Shown here piece after piece: positions 1-8,820 of a stretch of 64,000 bases of DNA (positions within the stretch are counted from its first letter, which is position 1; each line of letters starts with the position of its first letter). The stretch spans positions 806,001-870,000 of the forward strand of contig CALNYT010000002.1 of the NCBI GenBank assembly GCA_942490885.1. Reading direction: 5' to 3'. The DNA comes from Oceanirhabdus sp942490885. GTDB taxonomy: Bacteria > Bacillota > Clostridia > Clostridiales > Clostridiaceae. The notes beneath the pieces were generated by a model. That model ran no database searches. It saw only the letters and a list, made by a program, of their open reading frames with translations, and had not been told where the DNA came from. The position numbers and the translations under genes were made by a program.

Positions 1-862
1 CTATTAAAATCAGTTGTTTTTCTTGATCGTTCTGGCGACGTAGAGACCTTTTAGGATTTTCAGCGGAGATAAACATCCCTCTTGGAAAGTCATCTTTTGC
101 TGTAACACCAATAAGATATGAACGTTCAGGTCTGAGTCGGGCAAAGTACATTCCATAGCCATCATAGAATGGAAAATGAGAAGCAGAAATTACTTTTTCA
201 CTTATGATTTTTAATCCATCTTCCGTAGTTAACTTTATTGGAGAACCTTTCTCTAAATCAACAATTCTTGTATCTTCATATATATGTCCTCCATAAGAAA
301 CAAACTCTTCTGCTAAAGAAAGAAGATATTTTCTAGGGTGAAATTGAGCTTGATCTCTAAATTCTATTGAGGCTTTTATAGGAAGTGATAGAAGGAATCT
401 TCCCTTAAAATGAGGGTTTAAACCAAGTTTGTGACAAGCTTCAAGTTCCCTTTCTATTTTTGAAACATAATTATCTTGAAGTGTATAAACATAAGAGGGC
501 AAAACTTCAAGATTACAGTTAATATTATTTTTTTCAACTTTATCTACTATAAATTCTAAAGCTTCCTCGTTAGCTTCTCCGTATTGCTGTGCTTTTTCAA
601 AGCCAAAGGTTTTAATTAAATAATCATATATAAGATTATGTTGAGAGGTAATCTTTGCTGTTGTGTGTCCAGAAGCACCTTTTATTATTTTATTACCTTC
701 AAAAATAGCTACTTTGTAGCCTTCTTTTATAAGAAGAAGGGCGCTTGTGATACCTACGATACCACCACCCACTATAGCTATATCTATGGTTAAATCTTCT
801 TTTAGTGAAGGATACTTTGTTTCTTTTGTAGAGTCTATCCAATATGATCTTGTGAATTTCAT
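1..862 (-). CDS. FAD-dependent oxidoreductase, DAO/glycine-oxidase family (3' part outside window)
   Basis: I translated this from the minus strand: it starts at ATG 862 behind AAAGGAGAG and stays open for 287 codons to the window edge. Near the N-terminus (about residues 28-40) there is a Rossmann FAD-binding motif, IAIVGGGIVGITSALLL, followed by GASGHTTAKIT, which is typical of DadA/DAO-fold flavoproteins. Family members of this type often end in a Rieske domain near 500 residues, which would lie outside the window. The substrate cannot be told. The gene diverges from the pfl locus, so it is transcribed separately. Confidence 0.8.
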   Translation of the reverse strand, partial: MKFTRSYWIDSTKETKYPSLKEDLTIDIAIVGGGIVGITSALLLIKEGYKVAIFEGNKIIKGASGHTTAKITSQHNLIYDYLIKTFGFEKAQQYGEANEEALEFIVDKVEKNNINCNLEVLPSYVYTLQDNYVSKIERELEACHKLGLNPHFKGRFLLSLPIKASIEFRDQAQFHPRKYLLSLAEEFVSYGGHIYEDTRIVDLEKGSPIKLTTEDGLKIISEKVISASHFPFYDGYGMYFARLRPERSYLIGVTAKDDFPRGMFISAENPKRSLRRQNDQEKQLILI

Positions 863-965
863 TTATCATCTCTCCTTTGCCTTTCTAGTTTTTGTTACTT
901 ATGAAGTTATATTCACCAATATTAAATAAACTTTGAAGGTGGAAAATTGACTTTTAAATATATAT

Positions 966-1270
966 ATGGATATAGTTGAAAATAAATATGAATTTGTTTT
1001 AGATGAGGTTGAAGGAGAAATAAATTATAAGGTTTATGGAAAATTTTATAGGAGTAGATAAGAAAAATAAAAAAACAATCAATTATCATACATTTGTTTC
1101 TACTTGGAGACTTTACAGGGGATCATTTTTAAAAGCAGAAACAGTATGGTGGATTTCCTTACTTAAATGGTGTATATGTAAAGTTAGAGGAATATGAAAA
1201 AAACAGAAGAAAGTATAAAACTATTGATAAATTTATTCCAATTATGATAAAAGAACTTTACAGTAATTGA
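966..1270 (+). pseudogene. Decayed small gene
   Basis: An ATG at 966 opens a natural-looking peptide (MDIVENKYEFVLDEVEG...) that stops after 31 codons. Other frames further on give equally natural segments, such as GGFPYLNGVYVKLEEYEKN up to TGA 1270. The pattern fits one short gene of about 100 codons broken by several indels. I do not recognise the family. The alternative is chance reading frames in AT-rich spacer DNA. Confidence 0.3.
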
Positions 1271-1362
1271 ATATGGAGGAGAGATTATGTAACTACAAAT
1301 GCGAATTATTAAGTATTGAAAGTGTTTAATATACGCATTAGTGCGAAGGAAATATAAAATAG

Positions 1363-1391
1363 TTGACACAATGTTAAGAAATTGATATTAT
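1363..1391 (+). promoter_or_regulatory. SigmaA-type promoter of the pflB leader
   Basis: TTGACA at 1363-1368 and TATTAT at 1386-1391 are separated by exactly 17 bases. Transcription would begin just before the riboswitch at about 1400. Confidence 0.75.
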
Positions 1392-1420
1392 AAGGCTATA
1401 AAATAAAACTTTAATTCGTT

Positions 1421-1520
1421 GAAGATTATCACATGACTGGCGGAAGTGGATTTAACCACAGGGAGTGTGATTTGAATAAATGCCGACCGCCTGGGCAACT
1501 ATATGTCCAGGTGGTTTTTT
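1421..1520 (+). promoter_or_regulatory. ZTP riboswitch (pfl motif)
   Basis: The aptamer hallmarks are all readable. P1 pairs ATCACA 1428-1433 with TGTGAT 1466-1471. P2 pairs GTGG 1446-1449 with CCAC 1456-1459, followed by GGGAG. The 3' signature GCCGACCGCCTGGGCA spans 1482-1497. GGCGG 1439-1443 can pair with CCGCC 1487-1491 to form the pseudoknot. The class senses ZTP/ZMP, a signal of 10-formyl-THF shortage, and was named for its position before pfl genes. Here it precedes pflB, whose product supplies formate for formyl-THF. Confidence 0.93.
1486..1520 (+). terminator. Expression-platform terminator of the ZTP riboswitch
   Basis: ACCGCCTGGGC 1486-1496 pairs over 11 bp (with G-U pairs) with GTCCAGGTGGT 1505-1515, followed by a U run to 1520. 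The 5' arm is the same sequence the aptamer needs for its pseudoknot. Ligand binding should therefore prevent the terminator and switch pflB on. Confidence 0.85.
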
Positions 1521-1573
1521 GTTGTCTTTTGGAAAATACCGGACTTTATAAAAAAGTTTAGGAGGCGTTTAAC

Positions 1574-3823
1574 ATGTTGAAAAGAGAATGGACAGGATTT
1601 ATTGAAGGTAATTGGCAGGAGGAAATAGATGTAAGAGACTTTATTGTTAAGAACTACACTCCATATGATGGAGATGAAAGTTTCTTAGCTGAACCAACTG
1701 AAAAGACTAAAAAGGTTTGGGATAAAGCTCACGCTTTAATTATAAAAGAAGTTAAAGAAGGAATAATTGATGTTGAGGTTAACGCTGTTGCAGGAATAAA
1801 TAATTTTGCACCAGGGTATATAGATAAAGAAAATGAGACAATCGTTGGATTTCAAACAGATGCACCACTAAAGAGAATTATTAATCCTTATGGTGGATAC
1901 AGAATGGTTGAAAGCTCTTTAAAGGCATATGGCTTTGAGATTAACCCAGAGATACCTAAATACTTCAATGAATATAGAAAAACTCATAATCAAGGGGTAT
2001 TTGATGCTTACACTAAGGAAACAAAAATAGCAAGATCTGTTGGTCTTTTAACTGGGCTTCCAGATGCATATGGTAGAGGAAGAATAATTGGTGATTATAG
2101 AAGAATAACTCTTTATGGTATTGATTTTTTAATAGAGAAAAAAAATCAAGATTTAGCTGAAGCAGTAGGAACAGCTAGTGAAGAGTTAATTAGACATAGA
2201 GAAGAAATTTCAGTTCAAATTAGAGCCTTAGATGAAATTAAAAAAATGGCTGCAACTTATGGTGTAGATATTTCTAAACCCGCTGAAAATGCACAGGAAG
2301 CTATTCAATTCTTATATTTTGGATACTTAGCTGGGGTTAAAGAAAACAATGGTGCTGCTATGTCTATTGGTAGAAACACAGCCTTCATAGATTGTTTTAT
2401 AGAAAGAGATTTAAAGAACGGATTACTAACTGAAGAGGAAGCACAAGGGCTTATTGATCAATTTGTAATTAAATTAAGATTAGTAAGACACTTAAGAACT
2501 CCAGAATATAATGACTTATTCGCTGGAGATCCTAATTGGATAACTGAGGTAATTGGCGGTATAGGGATAAATGGGAAGCATCATGTAACTAAGACTTCTT
2601 ATAGATTTCTACACACATTAACTAATTTAAGTCCAGCCCCAGAGCCAAATATGACAGTGTTATGGTCTGAAAAATTACCTGAAACCTTTAAAAAGTACTG
2701 TGCTTATATGTCTATCAAGACAGATGCAATACAGTATGAGAATGATGATATAATGAGACCAATTTACGGAGATGACTACGCAATTGCTTGTTGTGTATCT
2801 GCAATGAAAGTTGGTAAGGAAATGCAGTTCTTCGGAGCAAGAACTAACCTTGCAAAAGCACTTCTATACGCTATCAATGGTGGTGTAGAAGAAATTAAAC
2901 TTGATAAGGTAGGTAATAGAATTACTGTAATTCCAGGAATAGAAAAAATGGAAGAGGAGATTCTTGATTTCAAAAAGGTTAAGAAGAGTTTCTGGAAAGT
3001 AATAGAGTATATTGCTGAGCTATATGTTAATACAATGAACACAATTCACTATATGCATGATAAGTACGCTTATGAAGCTGGACAATTAGCACTTCATGAC
3101 TCAGAAGTGCATAGATACATGGCTTTTGGTATAGCTGGTATCTCAATTGTTGCAGATAGCTTAAGTGCCTTAAAGTATGCTAAAGTTAAACCAATTAGAA
3201 ATGAAGAAGGAATAGCTGTTGATTTTGAAATTCAAGGTGATTTTCCTAAATACGGTAACGATGATGACAGAGTTGATGACTTAGCGGTAGAGGTTATTAA
3301 GAAGTTTACTACTGAACTTAAGAAGCATAAAACATACAGAAATGCGGAACACACGCTATCAGCTTTAACAATTACATCTAATGTTGTATATGGTAAGAAG
3401 ACTGGGGCTACACCAGATGGAAGAAAATCCGGAGAGCCTTTAGCGCCAGGAGCTAATCCAATGCATGGAAGAGATGAAAATGGTGCTTTAGCTTCATTAA
3501 ACTCTGTAGCTAAAATTCCTTATAGAGAATGGTGCCAAGATGGTATTTCTAATACATTCTCAATTGTACCTGAAGCATTAGGTAAGACTGATAAAGATAG
3601 AATAAATAATTTAGTATTTATTTTAGATGGATATTTTGCACAAAGTGCTTTTCACTTAAATGTTAATGTGCTAAATAGAGTAACATTAATGGACGCTATG
3701 GAAAACCCAGAAAAATATCCATCATTAACTATTAGAGTTTCAGGATATGCTGTCAATTTTAATAGATTAACAAAAGCACAGCAGCTTGAGGTAATCAGCA
3801 GAACATTCCACGAGACTATGTAA
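1574..3823 (+). CDS. pflB: Formate acetyltransferase (pyruvate formate-lyase)
   Basis: This 749-residue protein is of normal length for PFL. It converts pyruvate and CoA to acetyl-CoA and formate in the cytoplasm by glycyl-radical chemistry. The active-site pair Cys406-Cys407 lies in IACCVSAMKVGK, and the radical glycine is Gly724 in RVSGYAVNF near the C-terminus. ATG 1574 follows TTAGGAGGCG. It sits 13 bp before its activase and downstream of the ZTP riboswitch, which ties its expression to one-carbon status. Confidence 0.97.
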   Translation: MLKREWTGFIEGNWQEEIDVRDFIVKNYTPYDGDESFLAEPTEKTKKVWDKAHALIIKEVKEGIIDVEVNAVAGINNFAPGYIDKENETIVGFQTDAPLKRIINPYGGYRMVESSLKAYGFEINPEIPKYFNEYRKTHNQGVFDAYTKETKIARSVGLLTGLPDAYGRGRIIGDYRRITLYGIDFLIEKKNQDLAEAVGTASEELIRHREEISVQIRALDEIKKMAATYGVDISKPAENAQEAIQFLYFGYLAGVKENNGAAMSIGRNTAFIDCFIERDLKNGLLTEEEAQGLIDQFVIKLRLVRHLRTPEYNDLFAGDPNWITEVIGGIGINGKHHVTKTSYRFLHTLTNLSPAPEPNMTVLWSEKLPETFKKYCAYMSIKTDAIQYENDDIMRPIYGDDYAIACCVSAMKVGKEMQFFGARTNLAKALLYAINGGVEEIKLDKVGNRITVIPGIEKMEEEILDFKKVKKSFWKVIEYIAELYVNTMNTIHYMHDKYAYEAGQLALHDSEVHRYMAFGIAGISIVADSLSALKYAKVKPIRNEEGIAVDFEIQGDFPKYGNDDDRVDDLAVEVIKKFTTELKKHKTYRNAEHTLSALTITSNVVYGKKTGATPDGRKSGEPLAPGANPMHGRDENGALASLNSVAKIPYREWCQDGISNTFSIVPEALGKTDKDRINNLVFILDGYFAQSAFHLNVNVLNRVTLMDAMENPEKYPSLTIRVSGYAVNFNRLTKAQQLEVISRTFHETM

Positions 3824-3836
3824 GGGGGATTTCTTT

Positions 3837-4544
3837 ATGAAGGGAAGAATACATTCTATTGAAACATTAGGGCTTAATGATGGCCCAGGTATTAGATTTG
3901 TAGTATTTTTTCAAGGATGTAAGTTAAGGTGTGCTTACTGTCATAATCCAGATACATGGAATTTGAATGAAGGAAAAGAGATAACTCCAGAGGAACTTTT
4001 AAAGAAAGCATTAAGGTTTAAGCCTTATTTTGAAAAATCAGGAGGAGGAATCACATGCTCTGGTGGTGATCCACTTCTACAGCCGAAATTCCTAATAAAG
4101 TTCCTTAAGCTTTGTAAAGAACATGGATTACACACAGCTATAGATACAGCTGGTTTTGGTTTGGGAAATTATGAAGAAATCTTAAAATATACTGATTTAG
4201 CAATTCTTGATGTTAAACATGTAAATAGAAAGGGTTATAAGGAACTTGTTAAAGGGGATATTAATGAGTTTAAAAAGTTCGCTGAAGATTTGAAGAAGTC
4301 TAACGTAAACTTATGGATTAGACATGTAGTTGTACCTGGAATAACCGATGGGGAAAACCATATGAATCAGTTGCAAAATTTAATCAGTGAGTTTGATAAT
4401 GTGGAAAAAGTTGAATTGCTTCCTTATCATACTCTTGGGGTAAATAAATATGAAACGATGGGAATACCATACAGACTACAAGGAATTAAACCTATGTGTA
4501 GAGAAAAGATTAAGAAAATGGAAGATAGATTTGTAAGTGTTTAA
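3837..4544 (+). CDS. pflA: Pyruvate formate-lyase activating enzyme
   Basis: A 235-residue radical SAM protein that installs the glycyl radical on PflB. The cluster-binding CxxxCxxC is Cys28, Cys32 and Cys35 (GCKLRCAYCHN), and SGGGITCSGGDPLLQ downstream is the usual SAM-site motif. The start ATG 3837 follows AAGGGGGAT. The gene is cotranscribed with pflB across a 13-bp gap and ends at a terminator. Confidence 0.96.
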   Translation: MKGRIHSIETLGLNDGPGIRFVVFFQGCKLRCAYCHNPDTWNLNEGKEITPEELLKKALRFKPYFEKSGGGITCSGGDPLLQPKFLIKFLKLCKEHGLHTAIDTAGFGLGNYEEILKYTDLAILDVKHVNRKGYKELVKGDINEFKKFAEDLKKSNVNLWIRHVVVPGITDGENHMNQLQNLISEFDNVEKVELLPYHTLGVNKYETMGIPYRLQGIKPMCREKIKKMEDRFVSV

Positions 4545-4610
4545 TAAATGAATAAACCAAATTCTAAAGACATAAAGTAAAGTCAAAACAATTTATTGTA
4601 ACTTTATAAA

Positions 4611-4653
4611 CAAACTCAATCATCTCTTTAAGAGAAGGTTGAGTTTGGTTTTT
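4611..4653 (+). terminator. Terminator of pflB-pflA
   Basis: CAAACTCAA 4611-4619 pairs with TTGAGTTTG 4639-4647, with an inner CTCTT/AAGAG helix, followed by a short T run. Confidence 0.8.
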
Positions 4654-4655
4654 AT

Positions 4656-4757
4656 GAAGAAACACTTAAAAGCTTAGCAAAAGAATACTATGAAGATAAA
4701 GATGTTAAGGGAGTACTTTACATATTATTAGGTGTTGTATTTTATATTTATATATAA
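4656..4757 (+). pseudogene. Gene fragment, C-terminal membrane-like peptide
   Basis: An open stretch without a start codon reads EETLKSLAKEYYEDKDVKGV and then a hydrophobic run ending at TAA 4755. It looks like the tail of a lost gene and is not recognised. From here to 5060 the DNA is AT-rich spacer in which I see no other gene. Confidence 0.25.
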
Positions 4758-5079
4758 ATTTATTTTTAAAAAAAATATTTCTGAAAAAATAAATTATATT
4801 CGCAAAAAATGTCGAACGGTTTAATTTTAAAAGAGTGTACAAGAGTGAGTGCATTTGTTAAAATTGTGTAGGAAATAACAATAAGAGGGGGACTTTTAGA
4901 GAAAGATAAGTTTTAAATGTTAGGTTAATTTTAGGTTTATTTCAAATTATTTGTCATAATGGAGACGTATTTCAGTATATGTTATTTTCTCATTCCAAGG
5001 ATTGTTGTAGCTTTCGTTGGATATTTTAATGTGTAAAAAAACAAAAGAGATATTTATAAAATAGGGGGTAGTGTTAAAA

Positions 5080-6108
5080 GTGAATAAAAGTAAAATGAAA
5101 TTTAAAGTCAAAAAATTAGTGTTTTTTGTATTTTTAGTATCTTTGGGTTTATTAATAGGATGTGGTAATAATACTAAAAATACAGTTAAATCTAATAGTA
5201 ATGAAAAACAAGAAGTAGTTAAGGAAAATATGAAAATAAATTTATCAGGTAAAAATACTATTGAAAATGTGGTTGAATTTGAAATAAATTATATAAATGA
5301 GAATATAGATGTTAAGCCTTCAAATATAGACAACTTCTATACTCATTACGAAAATAAAGAACCTAATAATACATTTTTGTATGCAGTTATAGATGTAAAG
5401 AATTTAAAAAATGAGAGTGAAATAGCAGAAGATATTATGAATATAAGCTATATAATAGATAATAAAGAGTATACTGTTTTTTCAACGATAGAAGAATCAG
5501 ATGGAAGTGATTTTAATTATGCTAATATTACAGCTATAGATCCATTAGCTACAGGAAAAATTTATTATTTAGCGAGTGTGCCTAAAACAGAAGTGGAAAA
5601 AGAGATAATGTTAAAAATTAAAGTAGGAGATAATATTAGTGAAGTATCATTTAAATTAGAAGAGGTAAAACCTAAGACTGAAATAGTGAATCTTGGAGAT
5701 ACTTTGGTCTCAGAAGAGTATGCAGAAATTACAATAAATAGTGTAGAATATTTAAATATACTAAACCCAAGTAATCCAGATGGATATTATAATTATTATG
5801 AAGTAAAGGATAGTAATAATATTTATTTAGTATTAGATGTGACTGTGAAAAATTTAAAGGCTAATAGTTTAGATGCAGATAGGGTAATGAGAGTAGAAGG
5901 TATTTATGATGATAAATATATGTATGATGGGTTTTCTGTAATAGAAGAAGATGATGGAAGTGATTTTTCATATACAAATATGACTAATATTGAACCATTA
6001 AAGACGGCTAGAATGTATTACTTAATAGATATGCCAAAAGAAGTACAAGAAGGAAAAGTAGAATTGAAAATAAATATGAATGGTAAAATGTTCAGCTTAT
6101 ATAAATAG
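5080..6108 (+). CDS. Lipoprotein with two tandem DUF4352-like domains
   Basis: The N-terminus is a lipoprotein signal with lipobox LLIGC, so the protein should be anchored outside the membrane. The mature part has two internally related segments. Each ends in a very similar block: EESDGSDFNYANITAIDPL in the first and EEDDGSDFSYTNMTNIEPL in the second, followed by ..YYL..MPK-type strands. This recalls the Ig-like DUF4352 fold found in clostridial and bacillar lipoproteins. GTG 5080 fits the GGGGG ribosome site at 5064-5068 better than GTG 5071, which is only 2 bases away. Function is unknown. Confidence 0.75.
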   Translation: MNKSKMKFKVKKLVFFVFLVSLGLLIGCGNNTKNTVKSNSNEKQEVVKENMKINLSGKNTIENVVEFEINYINENIDVKPSNIDNFYTHYENKEPNNTFLYAVIDVKNLKNESEIAEDIMNISYIIDNKEYTVFSTIEESDGSDFNYANITAIDPLATGKIYYLASVPKTEVEKEIMLKIKVGDNISEVSFKLEEVKPKTEIVNLGDTLVSEEYAEITINSVEYLNILNPSNPDGYYNYYEVKDSNNIYLVLDVTVKNLKANSLDADRVMRVEGIYDDKYMYDGFSVIEEDDGSDFSYTNMTNIEPLKTARMYYLIDMPKEVQEGKVELKINMNGKMFSLYK

Positions 6109-6185
6109 AATGCAAGTATATTCTTGGTGTGTTTTCTTCTATGATGAATATTTTCTAGTTTCCTAATAAATCTATTTATATAGAG

Positions 6186-6207
6186 CCATCTCTTTTGAGA
6201 TGGTTTT
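6186..6207 (+). terminator. Terminator after the two-domain lipoprotein
   Basis: CCATCTC 6186-6192 and GAGATGG 6197-6203 around a TTTT loop, then TTTT. Confidence 0.75.
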
Positions 6208-6239
6208 AATTTGTTTGTTAAGAAATTCACAAATGGAGA

Positions 6240-6540
6240 AAGTTATCATATAACTTTATATAACAAATCAGAAAATACCGTATCAAAAAATAGACAATAA
6301 GGTATTGAAAAACTTTTAGAAAATTGCGAATTATTTAAAACCACTTGAAATTATATGAGTTATTATATATTATAATCTTATAAGATATTATATATTATAT
6401 AAGATGTGTTTTATAACATATATAATATATTATTTATTATATATGACATACAAAAAGAGATAAAATTTGGATTAATATAAAATGAAAGAAATTAATACAG
6501 TATATTGTAAAATTATCCAAGCATAAAGAACTAAATAATA
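6240..6540. other. Very AT-rich upstream region of ackA
   Basis: No gene. Between 6360 and 6450 the sequence is nearly all A/T, with overlapping inverted repeats built from TATATTATAAT and TTATAAGATATTA units. It is probably promoter or bent DNA for ackA, but no single promoter stands out. Confidence 0.4.
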
Positions 6541-6558
6541 CATGGAGTGTGAAAAAAT

Positions 6559-7746
6559 ATGAAGGTATTAGTAATTAATTGTGGAAGTTCTTCTCTAAAG
6601 TATCAACTTATTAATATGGAAAGTGAAAATTGCTTAGCTCAAGGTTTAATTGAGAGAATTGGTAGTGAAGGATCAGGTTTAACTCAAAAAGTAGAAGGTA
6701 GAGAAAAATATATAGTAAAGCAATACATGAAGGACCATAAAGATGCAATTAAATTAGTTTTGGAAACACTAGTAGATGAAACTAATGGGGTAATTAAAAG
6801 TGTAGAGGAAATTTCAGCAGTAGGACACAGAGTTGTTCATGGTGGAGAATACTATTCTAGTTCAGTAGTGATTGATGAGAAAGTAATACAAGCATTAGAA
6901 GAGTGCTCAAAATTAGCACCATTGCATAATCCACCAAATATTATTGGAATTAACGCATGCAAAGCACTTATGCCAAACACTCCAATGGTAGCGGTATTTG
7001 ATACAGCATTTCATCAGACAATGCCGGAACATTCATATATTTATCCACTTCCATATGAATTATATGAAGATCATAAAATAAGAAAATATGGGTTCCACGG
7101 AACATCTCATAAATATGTTTCACAAGTAGCAGCAGAAATGATGGGTAAAGATATTAAAGATTTAAAAATCATTTCATGTCATTTAGGAAATGGAGCAAGT
7201 ATTTGTGCGATTGATGGTGGTAAATCTATTGATACAAGTATGGGATTCACACCACTTGCAGGTCTTGCAATGGGAACAAGAGCTGGAGATATTGACCCTG
7301 CAATTGTAACATACTTGATGAAAGAATTAGATTTATCTCCAGAACAAGTATCAGACTTAATGAACAAAAAATCAGGAGTACTAGGGGTTTCAGGTATAAG
7401 TAGTGATTTTAGAGATCTTAAGGCAGCTGCTGAAGGAAGTAAGAGAGCACAGTTATCATTAGATGTGTTCCACTATAAAATTAAAAAGTATATAGCTAGC
7501 TATGCTGGAGCTTTAGGCGGAGTAGATTGTATCATATTCACTGCTGGTATCGGAGAAAACTCATCAGACGCTAGAGCCGCTAGTTGTAAAGGATTAGAGT
7601 TCTTAGGAGTAAGAATAGATGAAGAAAAGAACAACGTTGCAGGTAAAGCAGCAGAAATTAGTGCAGACGAGTCAATTGTAAAAGTATTTGCAATTCCAAC
7701 AAATGAAGAGTTAATGATAGCTAGAGATACTAAGGAACTTTGTTAA
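6559..7746 (+). CDS. ackA: Acetate kinase
   Basis: This 395-residue protein interconverts acetyl phosphate plus ADP and acetate plus ATP. ASKHA-fold landmarks are present: NCGSSSLKYQL at the N-terminus, AVGHRVVHGG, FDTAFHQTMP, GFHGTSHKYV, HLGNGASICAIDGG and FTAGIGENSSDAR. ATG 6559 follows GGAGTG. In clostridia pta usually lies immediately upstream. Here it does not: the gene stands alone between two terminators. With PflB it completes the route from pyruvate towards ATP and acetate, apart from pta. Confidence 0.96.
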   Translation: MKVLVINCGSSSLKYQLINMESENCLAQGLIERIGSEGSGLTQKVEGREKYIVKQYMKDHKDAIKLVLETLVDETNGVIKSVEEISAVGHRVVHGGEYYSSSVVIDEKVIQALEECSKLAPLHNPPNIIGINACKALMPNTPMVAVFDTAFHQTMPEHSYIYPLPYELYEDHKIRKYGFHGTSHKYVSQVAAEMMGKDIKDLKIISCHLGNGASICAIDGGKSIDTSMGFTPLAGLAMGTRAGDIDPAIVTYLMKELDLSPEQVSDLMNKKSGVLGVSGISSDFRDLKAAAEGSKRAQLSLDVFHYKIKKYIASYAGALGGVDCIIFTAGIGENSSDARAASCKGLEFLGVRIDEEKNNVAGKAAEISADESIVKVFAIPTNEELMIARDTKELC

Positions 7747-7780
7747 TTAGTTAAAGATAAATTAATAATTGAAATATTTA

Positions 7781-7810
7781 AAACCACGATAGAGATATCG
7801 TGGTTTTTTT
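7781..7810 (+). terminator. Terminator of ackA
   Basis: AAACCACGATA pairs with TATCGTGGTTT around GAGA, then a T7 run. Nearly the same hairpin recurs at 13412-13435. Confidence 0.9.
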
Positions 7811-8008
7811 GAATAACTGAAAAATATGAAAGATTTTTTTTGAAATACCTAATATATAAATAATGGCATATATGAAATATAGTGTTCATAAATATAAAAA
7901 ATGATGAAAAAGGATGAAAAATATCAAAAAAACATAAAAATACAAATAAATGAATTGACTGTATAACTAAGAAAGTTTATAATAGCATTTGTGCAAAGGA
8001 GGAATTAT

Positions 8009-8626
8009 ATGTTTAAACCAAAAAAGATAGTGTTGATTTTATTAAGTATACTTCTAGTATCTTCTATTACAGGATGTGGCAACAAAAAAAGAGATTTTGA
8101 GCCATTGTCTATAAATGTGAATGGCACGGAGATTCTACTTGGGAAGGCAACATTACAGACATTTATTGATGCAGGATATAAGGTGACATTCGACAAGAAA
8201 TTAGAACAAGATATTTCTGGAGAAAAAATGCCAGCAAGGACTTATGGTGTAGCTGCTTATGTGAGCAAGGACAATAACATAGTAGGTATGGTAGGCTTTT
8301 TAAATAATGCAAAGAATGAGATTCCTCTTGAAGAGTGTATTGTTAATGAATATAAAATAACATACAATGATCCATCAGGGTATACAAACTATGATACAGA
8401 CAATATTTTAGTAGATGATATTAATTTCAAAGGAATGAAAGTAGAAGATGTAAAAAAGGCATTCGAAGGTAAAGTAGAATCATTTGATGAATTTACAAAT
8501 CCAGATGGAAGTATTGGCGTTATGTCTTTTAGATTAAATGAGAATTATATAAGTGTAAGTTTAGATTACACAACTAAAGAAGTAACAAATGTTGAAACAG
8601 AAATTAATTTATCATATTTTGAATAA
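8009..8626 (+). CDS. Small lipoprotein of unknown function
   Basis: 205 residues with an N-terminal signal and lipobox SITGC. AAAGGAGG at 7995-8002 sets ATG 8009 as the start rather than the in-frame GTG at 7991. The mature part (ISVSLDYTTKEVTNVETEI near the end) is acidic and shows a possible repeat of two PepSY/BLIP-like halves: LLGKATLQTFIDAGYKV early and FKGMKVEDVKKAFEGKV late. No family is assigned. It is monocistronic, with its own terminator. Confidence 0.7.
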   Translation: MFKPKKIVLILLSILLVSSITGCGNKKRDFEPLSINVNGTEILLGKATLQTFIDAGYKVTFDKKLEQDISGEKMPARTYGVAAYVSKDNNIVGMVGFLNNAKNEIPLEECIVNEYKITYNDPSGYTNYDTDNILVDDINFKGMKVEDVKKAFEGKVESFDEFTNPDGSIGVMSFRLNENYISVSLDYTTKEVTNVETEINLSYFE

Positions 8627-8629
8627 GGT

Positions 8630-8665
8630 AAAAGGTACTGACATGTAGGATGTTGGTACCTTTTT
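8630..8665 (+). terminator. Terminator after the small lipoprotein
   Basis: AAAAGGTAC 8630-8638 pairs with GTACCTTTT 8656-8664, with an inner ACAT/ATGT helix, then T's. Confidence 0.85.
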
Positions 8666-8675
8666 AACGTAACTA

Positions 8676-8714
8676 TAGAGATTCCATAGTTAAACTTTAT
8701 TTATACATATTTGG
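8676..8714. repeat. One-ended remnant of the 101-bp IS630-type miniature element
   Basis: TAGAGATTCCATAGTTAAAC and the next 19 bases match the ends of the complete 101-bp elements at 27954 and 52287, and TA lies directly upstream. The opposite end is not recognisable. It sits in the upstream region of the following kinase gene and may contribute to its promoter. Confidence 0.65.
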
Positions 8715-8820
8715 TATAAAAATATTTGTAATATTATTAATTTTATGGAATAATAATGTTAAAATATTTATGTGTAAGAATTGGGTATATTGTAAAATTA
8801 TACAGTGGGGTTATGTGAGA

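Noticed and set aside
747..929. Plus-strand 60-codon frame overlapping the left-end oxidoreductase
   Set aside because: It is antisense to the FAD-binding region of a well-supported gene.
6559..7746. pta-ackA operon
   Set aside because: Only ackA is present; the preceding gene is a lipoprotein with its own terminator.
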